DNA of 64,000 bases from Flavobacteriales bacterium UBA4110 (GTDB lineage: Bacteria > Bacteroidota > Bacteroidia > Flavobacteriales > Weeksellaceae): assembly GCA_002383165.1 (NCBI GenBank), contig DFXK01000009.1:92775-156774 (forward strand), given 5' to 3'. This document shows, in pieces, positions 59,459 through 64,000 of the stretch (positions within the stretch are counted from its first letter, which is position 1; each line of letters begins with the position of its first letter). The translations under genes and the position numbers were made by a program. The notes below the pieces were generated by a model. The model saw only the letters and a program-made list of their open reading frames with translations, was not told the DNA's origin and ran no database searches.

Positions 59459-59532
59459 TCCCTCGCTGAATATGCAAATCAGGCAGATTTTATAACATAT
59501 TGACCAGCTAAATCTGTAAAATCAGCGAGGGA
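59459..59532. repeat. 11-bp perfect inverted repeat between adhP and the aldehyde dehydrogenase
   Basis: TCCCTCGCTGA (59459-59469) and TCAGCGAGGGA (59522-59532) are exact complements, with an inner CAGATTT...AAATCTG pair. In RNA it forms a long two-step hairpin in the 170-bp gap. There is no T-tract directly after it on either strand, so RNA processing or stabilisation is more likely than termination. Confidence 0.7.
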
Positions 59533-59548
59533 AATAAACTTAAATTTA

Positions 59549-61078
59549 TTAGAAGAATCCTAATTTGTTTTTATTGTAGGATATCAACATATTTTTGGTT
59601 TGACGATAATGGTCCAGCATCATTTTGTGATTTTCTCTACCAACTCCGGACTGTTTGTAACCTCCGAAAGGCGCTCCAGCAGGATATGCGTGGTATTGAT
59701 TAACCCAAACTCTACCAGCCTGCACGTGACGAGGAATCTGATACAACTGATGGGCATCTCTTGTCCAAACGCCAGCGCCAAGACCGTAAATAGTATCATT
59801 TGCAATCTCTAAAGCTTCCGCTTCATCTTTGAAAGTCGTGAACGCCACAACTGGTCCGAAAATCTCTTCCTGGAAGATTCTCATTTTGTTATTACCTTTG
59901 AAAATGGTTGGCTTGATGTAATAACCATCTTCCAGACCTTCGATGTGATTGGCTTCTCCACCAGTCAGCACTTCTGCGCCTTCTTCTTTACCGAGTTGCA
60001 AATAGCCTTCGATTTTGTCTTTTTGAATTTTAGAAGCCTGTGCTCCCATCATTACTGTTTTATCTAATGGATTTCCGACTTTGATTGCTTCGGTTCTTTC
60101 AATTACTCTTGCAATAAAAGCATCAGCAATATCTTCCTGAACCAATAATCTTGAAGGACAAGTACAGATTTCACCTTGATTCAATGCGAAAAGAACCGCT
60201 CCTTCGATTGCTTTATCCAAGAACTCATCATCTGCATCCATCACTGAATTGAAGAAAATATTAGGCGATTTTCCTCCCAATTCCAATGTTACAGGAATGA
60301 TATTTTCCGTAGCATATTGCATAACTAAACGTCCAGTTGCTGTAGATCCTGTGAAAGCCGCTTTGTTAACTTTTGGATTGGTCACCAAAGCTCTTCCCAA
60401 TTCTGCCCCGAAACCATTCACGACGTTTATAACACCCGCTGGAAGCAAATCTCCAATCAATTCCATTAAAACCATAATAGAAATAGGTGTACTTTCTGCC
60501 GGTTTCAAAACCACGCAGTTACCAGCTGCCAAAGCCGGAGCTAGTTTCCAAACAGCCATTAGGATTGGAAAATTCCAAGGGATGATTTGTGCAATGACAC
60601 CAAGTGGTTCGTGTACGATTAATGAAACTGTGTCTTTATCCAATTCATTATGCGAACCTTCTTCTGCTCTAATCACGGAGGCGAAATATCTGAAATGGTC
60701 AACTGCCAAAGGAATATCAGCAGCTAGAGTTTCTCTTACCGCTTTTCCGTTATCAATGGTTTCTACAGTTGCGATATACTCGAGGTTTTCCTCCATTCTA
60801 TCAGCAATTTTGTTAAGGATAATACTTCTTTCTGTTGGAGAAGTATCTTTCCAAGTTTTGAAAGCTTCTGTTGCGGCATTAACTGCAGCTTCCAAATCTT
60901 CTTTGTTAGAATGTGCTGCCTGTGTGAAAACTTTCCCGTTGATAGGAGAAACAACGTCAAAATATTGTCCACCAAGAGATGGTACAAATTTTCCACCAAT
61001 GTAATTATCATACTTAGATTTGAACTCTGGCCAAGCTAAAGTTGTCGAATTCTGTGTTTGTTCTGCTGTTGCGCTCAT
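59549..61078 (-). CDS. Aldehyde dehydrogenase (acetaldehyde-type, AldB/ExaC)
   Basis: 509 residues. NAD-binding and catalytic signatures: IIPWNFPILMAVWKLAPALAAGNCVVLKPAES, VTLELGGKSPNIFF (general-base E), NQGEICTCPSRLLVQ (nucleophile C), and EEIFGPVVAF, GVWTRD, GRVWVNQYH. The C-terminus GVGRENHKMMLDHYRQTKNMLISY is the AldB/ExaC type. It oxidises acetaldehyde to acetate. With adhP and DUF779 it forms an alcohol-catabolic unit; an AraC gene faces it across 212 bp. Confidence 0.93.
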   Translation of the reverse strand: MSATAEQTQNSTTLAWPEFKSKYDNYIGGKFVPSLGGQYFDVVSPINGKVFTQAAHSNKEDLEAAVNAATEAFKTWKDTSPTERSIILNKIADRMEENLEYIATVETIDNGKAVRETLAADIPLAVDHFRYFASVIRAEEGSHNELDKDTVSLIVHEPLGVIAQIIPWNFPILMAVWKLAPALAAGNCVVLKPAESTPISIMVLMELIGDLLPAGVINVVNGFGAELGRALVTNPKVNKAAFTGSTATGRLVMQYATENIIPVTLELGGKSPNIFFNSVMDADDEFLDKAIEGAVLFALNQGEICTCPSRLLVQEDIADAFIARVIERTEAIKVGNPLDKTVMMGAQASKIQKDKIEGYLQLGKEEGAEVLTGGEANHIEGLEDGYYIKPTIFKGNNKMRIFQEEIFGPVVAFTTFKDEAEALEIANDTIYGLGAGVWTRDAHQLYQIPRHVQAGRVWVNQYHAYPAGAPFGGYKQSGVGRENHKMMLDHYRQTKNMLISYNKNKLGFF

Positions 61079-61230
61079 AATAATATTTGTTTTGTTATTA
61101 ATAATCAGTTAACATTTGATTAATGCTAAGTTAATTGCATAATCAACAAATAGAATAGCACAATTCTCCAAAAAAATAGTAAAATCCTACTTTTAAGATT
61201 CTTTATAATTTCATTAAGAAAAAATTATGC

Positions 61231-61260
61231 TTGGCTATATTTCTAAAATTATTATATTTG
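61231..61260 (+). promoter_or_regulatory. Promoter of the second AraC gene
   Basis: TTG (61231-61233), 19 bases, TATATTTG (61253-61260), 30 bases before the ATG at 61291. Confidence 0.7.
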
Positions 61261-61290
61261 AGAAACAAGATGTTATAAAAATCTTGAGGA

Positions 61291-62208
61291 ATGAACACAA
61301 ATCATTTTCATCTTAATAAACCTAATCTGACGCATGAAAACAAGCTGAATACTTTGGTTGAAAATCAAACCAAATTCAGTTTAAATAATTGTGAATTCAG
61401 TATCTATGAGACGCATAAGAGTGCTTATGATGTGAAATTGCATTTTGAGCATCTGGCATTTACCGGAATGTTGAGAGGAAAGAAATGGATGAAGCTTCAA
61501 GATAAGAGTAATTACTTCGAATATCTACCTGGAGAAAGTGTTTTGGTTGCGCCCGGAGAAACAATGGTGATTGATTTTCCTGATGCCGATAAAGATGCTT
61601 CGCAGTGTATTTCGTTGACTTTGAATCCGGAATTTGTGCAGGAATCGCTTGATCTTTTGAACTTCAATGCGAAAAAAGTGGATGATTCTTCACAATGGAA
61701 TATTTCTTTGGAGGAATTTTATCTCCTAAATAGTAAAGCTTTGGCTTCTGCAACCAACAATATTATGAGAATTGCGATGGATGATAATTCTTATAAAGAT
61801 GTGATTGCTGATTTTGCTTTGAAAGAACTTTTGATAAGATTGATGCAGACTCAGGCGAGAAATCTTGTTGAAAAAAATACGTTGAAAAACAAATCTAGAA
61901 TTGGTTTTGTTGCGGATTATATCAAGAAAAATCTTCATCAGAAATTATCCATTGATGCAATTGCGAAAATGGCTTATGTCAGCAAATCGAATTTCTTCAA
62001 AATGTTCAAAGAAGAATTGGGGATTTCGCCAAATGAGTTTATCATTCAAGAAAGAATCAAGAGAGCAAAAGAAATGTTGATTCATAATAATTCGGTAAGT
62101 GAAGTGGCTTTCAGTACAGGATTTTCGGATACGAATTATTTCATCCGTGTTTTCAAACAAATGGAAGGTGTAACGCCGAAAATCTTTCAGAACAAAAAAT
62201 TAATTTGA
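61291..62208 (+). CDS. AraC family regulator of the alcohol/aldehyde unit
   Basis: 305 residues. An N-terminal sensor (about 25-175) with GMLRGKKWMKLQDKSNYFEYLPGESVLVAPGETM is of the cupin-like AraC_N type. The C-terminal double HTH (about 210-302) has LSIDAIAKMAYVSKSNFFKMFKEELGISPNEF and VSEVAFSTGFSDTNYFIRVFKQMEGVTP. It faces the aldehyde dehydrogenase across 212 bp; regulators of this type (AcoR-like position) often control acetaldehyde oxidation. Target inferred from position. Confidence 0.9.
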   Translation: MNTNHFHLNKPNLTHENKLNTLVENQTKFSLNNCEFSIYETHKSAYDVKLHFEHLAFTGMLRGKKWMKLQDKSNYFEYLPGESVLVAPGETMVIDFPDADKDASQCISLTLNPEFVQESLDLLNFNAKKVDDSSQWNISLEEFYLLNSKALASATNNIMRIAMDDNSYKDVIADFALKELLIRLMQTQARNLVEKNTLKNKSRIGFVADYIKKNLHQKLSIDAIAKMAYVSKSNFFKMFKEELGISPNEFIIQERIKRAKEMLIHNNSVSEVAFSTGFSDTNYFIRVFKQMEGVTPKIFQNKKLI

Positions 62209-62242
62209 GTTAAATAGTTAGTTATAGATATTTTCAAAAAGA

Positions 62243-62270
62243 AGACGAGCAAATGATTATTGCTCGTCTT
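62243..62270 (+). terminator. Terminator of the second AraC gene
   Basis: AAGACGAGCAA, loop ATGATTA, TTGCTCGTCTT with following T's; strong stem. Confidence 0.8.
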
Positions 62271-62283
62271 TGATTTTATATTG

Positions 62284-62393
62284 AACCTCATAGGAACATA
62301 AGATTTAATGAAAATTTAGTTTTATGTAAAAGAATAAATAGTCTGTATTTTCTATTTATTCTTTTAAATGTAGAACTATGTGCCTATGTGGTT
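62284..62393 (+). repeat. Large hairpin repeat, family B copy 4
   Basis: AACCTCATAGGAACATAAG at the left and CTATGTGCCTATGTGGTT at the right are imperfect complements. An inner AAAAGAATAAATAG...CTATTTATTCTTTT stem of 14 bp is exact. It lies between the convergent AraC and HMG-CoA synthase genes. Confidence 0.7.
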
Positions 62394-62401
62394 AATCAAT
62401 T

Positions 62402-63733
62402 TTATTTTTGATAAGAATAATATCTTGCACCTTTCAGAACCGGACTTTCTTTTTCAATTCTGGTCAACCCGAATCCTTTATAATTTGGATTAACAGAAGA
62501 ATCTAATTGTTTGCGATGTAATTTCTCATAAGTGTCGAAATCAATTGCTAATCTCTTTGTCAGATTTTCGAACAGATTCCATTTTTCCACGACAGATTTC
62601 CATTCAGGTGAAACTTTCCCTACAAAAACTTTTGATTTAGAACCACTTCCGTAAGCTAAGAAACCTATTTCTTTCTCCGTCAAATCTTCATTTTCGTTAA
62701 ACGAAGTTTGCAGCGCGGACAACAACGCCATAAAAATAGAAGCCGTGTACATATTTCCAATTTCGGAAGAAGCGCGTTGAGATTTCTCAATCTTTTCATT
62801 AATAAAATTGATGTAATCTTCAGATTTTGCGATTGCTTTTTGTTTCTCAACATCAGAAAAATCAAGATTATTTTCTAAACTATAAATCTCGGTAAACACT
62901 CTTTTCCCGTGAAATGCGTAAGGCAAATGGAAAATCAAATATCTCCAATCTTCATAAGGTCTAACGGTGAAAGTCTGTTCTTTATAATGCTGATAAGCTT
63001 CCCGGATTCTGTCCTGATAACATTGATTAGAATATTGTCCGTCGAAAACAGGCTCATCTGTGAACACTTCAATTTTATCCGGATAATTTTCTGGAGCTGT
63101 TGGAAAATCATCCTTAGAAAAATGACGTCTCGGTTTGAAGAAATCAAAAACACTTTCTGTTGCAACGCCCCAATTATTGTCTATTTCAATCAATTTTGGA
63201 TTCGCAGAAACCAATAAAGCCACTGCACCTCCACCTTGTGTATATTCTCCAGAAGAAGCTAATTCATATTTTGCATAATCGCTTGCAATAACAACTGCTT
63301 TTTTTGTAGGATTTGCTCTTACAAAATCCAATGAATTATGAAGTGCGTCAACGGCTCCGACACAGGCAAAAGTCATATCGACCACATCGCAGTTTTTAAA
63401 ACTTCTTTCCCCAAATTCTTCACTTAGAAATTCTTCTACCATTTGAACGGCATAAGTTGCTGTTGGTTTTGCTGCGTCTAACGCACTTTCAGTTCCAAGG
63501 TAAACTCTGGAAATCTCTTTCGGATTGATGTTATAATCTTGAATCAATTTTAGCAAAGCTTCCGCTGCAAAAGTCGCTGCATCTTCGTGAACATCGGGCA
63601 AAGCCATTTTGTGTAAGCCCAAACCTTTTTCCAATTTTGCCGGTTCTATTCCTCTTTTCTCAGCAAGGTCTTTGATTTCTAAATATAAAGAAGGCACATA
63701 AAAACTGGCCGCATCAACTCCGAATTTCGTCAT
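62402..63733 (-). CDS. Hydroxymethylglutaryl-CoA synthase
   Basis: 443 residues of the thiolase-like fold. It condenses acetyl-CoA and acetoacetyl-CoA in the mevalonate pathway, which flavobacteria use for isoprenoids. Catalytic C124 in DMTFACVGAVDAL, YLGTESALDAAKP, and VVIASDYAKYELASSGEYTQGGGAVALLVS and a distal HGPYAFHGK-like segment (FHLPYAFHGKRVFTE) fit the family. N-terminal FGVDAASFYVPSLYLEIKDLA is typical. A PKS-type HMGS is unlikely, as no PKS genes are near. Confidence 0.92.
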   Translation of the reverse strand: MTKFGVDAASFYVPSLYLEIKDLAEKRGIEPAKLEKGLGLHKMALPDVHEDAATFAAEALLKLIQDYNINPKEISRVYLGTESALDAAKPTATYAVQMVEEFLSEEFGERSFKNCDVVDMTFACVGAVDALHNSLDFVRANPTKKAVVIASDYAKYELASSGEYTQGGGAVALLVSANPKLIEIDNNWGVATESVFDFFKPRRHFSKDDFPTAPENYPDKIEVFTDEPVFDGQYSNQCYQDRIREAYQHYKEQTFTVRPYEDWRYLIFHLPYAFHGKRVFTEIYSLENNLDFSDVEKQKAIAKSEDYINFINEKIEKSQRASSEIGNMYTASIFMALLSALQTSFNENEDLTEKEIGFLAYGSGSKSKVFVGKVSPEWKSVVEKWNLFENLTKRLAIDFDTYEKLHRKQLDSSVNPNYKGFGLTRIEKESPVLKGARYYSYQK

Positions 63734-63827
63734 TTTAAAAATTTTAAGACACGAATTTAGAAAATCTTATGGAAATCGCCTAAATATAACGACGGTTTAT
63801 TATCTTGCGGTTCATTTTTTATTCGGG

Positions 63828-64000
63828 ATGTACAAAACTTTAAAAAAAGTCGTCAAAAATATTATACCTCAAAAATTTCTTTTTGAAAATGAGGTTCTGT
63901 TGCGTTCGTTGATTTATCCGCTTTACAAAGGAGAAAATCACGAGTGTAATATTTGTAAAAAGCACTTGAAAGATTTTGTACTGGTAGAAAATGGAAATTT
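63828..64000 (+). CDS. Start of a probable methyltransferase (runs off the window)
   Basis: Frame open from the ATG at 63828 to the window end: MYKTLKKVVKNIIPQKFLFE... then the CNICKKHLKDF zinc-knuckle-like motif. The start resembles flavobacterial class I SAM-dependent methyltransferases with an N-terminal metal-binding loop (recollection of the family). Only 57 residues are visible, so the catalytic domain is unseen and the call is tentative. Confidence 0.5.
   Translation, partial: MYKTLKKVVKNIIPQKFLFENEVLLRSLIYPLYKGENHECNICKKHLKDFVLVENGN

Noticed and set aside
60249..61004. 251-codon open frame on the plus strand
   Set aside because: Mirror frame of the aldehyde dehydrogenase, which has all catalytic motifs.

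Overview
The window is a continuous chromosomal segment from a member of the Bacteroidota, most likely family Weeksellaceae (the Chryseobacterium/Epilithonimonas group). This rests on the AT-rich DNA, near absence of Shine-Dalgarno sequences, repeated promoters of the Bacteroidota form TTTG-(16 to 20)-TAnnTTTG, a gldKLMN type IX secretion operon, families largely confined to flavobacteria (DUF6341, DUF6427, DUF4270) and a mevalonate-pathway HMG-CoA synthase. It looks like core genome with a few scars: no prophage, complete insertion sequence, CRISPR array or rRNA operon is visible.

Layout. 1-3400 (minus strand) is a translation block: rpsU, xerC, hpf, four tRNAs (Thr-Tyr-Gly-Thr) and the 5' part of tuf, with a decayed DUF4394 gene lying between the last tRNA and tuf. 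3.4-12.6 kb holds pdhB, a DUF2147 protein, an alkaline-phosphatase-superfamily membrane enzyme, pssA, an exonuclease, small metabolic genes and the DUF6341/DUF6427/DUF3109 trio. 12.6-17.3 kb has a LolA-like protein, a lysine-rich repeat protein, a GH25 lysozyme, a broken carboxypeptidase-regulatory-like gene and an ABC-F ATPase. 17.4-20.3 kb is a probable iron-regulated unit: a TonB siderophore receptor behind Fur-like operators, and a PepSY protein. 20.5-25 kb is an assimilatory sulfate reduction cluster (cysH-cysD-cysN plus a siroheme-dehydrogenase-like/TSUP transporter fusion).

26-35.6 kb carries the T9SS motor and outer-membrane ring genes gldK-L-M-N, then glmS, a DUF4270 lipoprotein and a single-domain glycogen synthase homologue, all on the minus strand, with panC divergent. 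A tRNA Lys-Leu-Lys array, aroK, an S4-domain protein, an FKBP-like lipoprotein, mtaB, a possible 39-residue protein and a DegP/HtrA protease follow to 43.4 kb. 43.5-54.7 kb is mostly transport and redox metabolism: an MFS carrier, YceI, a sodium:solute symporter, and an AraC regulator facing a seven-gene run of two aldo/keto reductases, DUF3861, DoxX, two alpha/beta hydrolases and an MFS carrier. 54.8-64 kb has cinA, an SLC1-family symporter with an unusual binding motif, an alcohol-to-acid unit (aldehyde dehydrogenase, adhP, DUF779) facing its own AraC regulator, HMG-CoA synthase and the start of a probable methyltransferase.

Non-coding structure is the most distinctive part. Two families of dispersed hairpin repeats occupy many gene ends, the 'GGCATCCTTTTT...AAAAAGATA' type and the 'CACAAAGGCACAAAG / CACATAGGCACATAG' type. 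There are also a perfect 14-bp inverted repeat around the siderophore-receptor promoter, an 11-bp inverted repeat between the aldehyde and alcohol dehydrogenase genes, and a GATGCGCA cluster. I found no clearly new multi-gene system; the best leads are the transporter fusion, the repeat families, the small ORF and the altered SLC1 motif.
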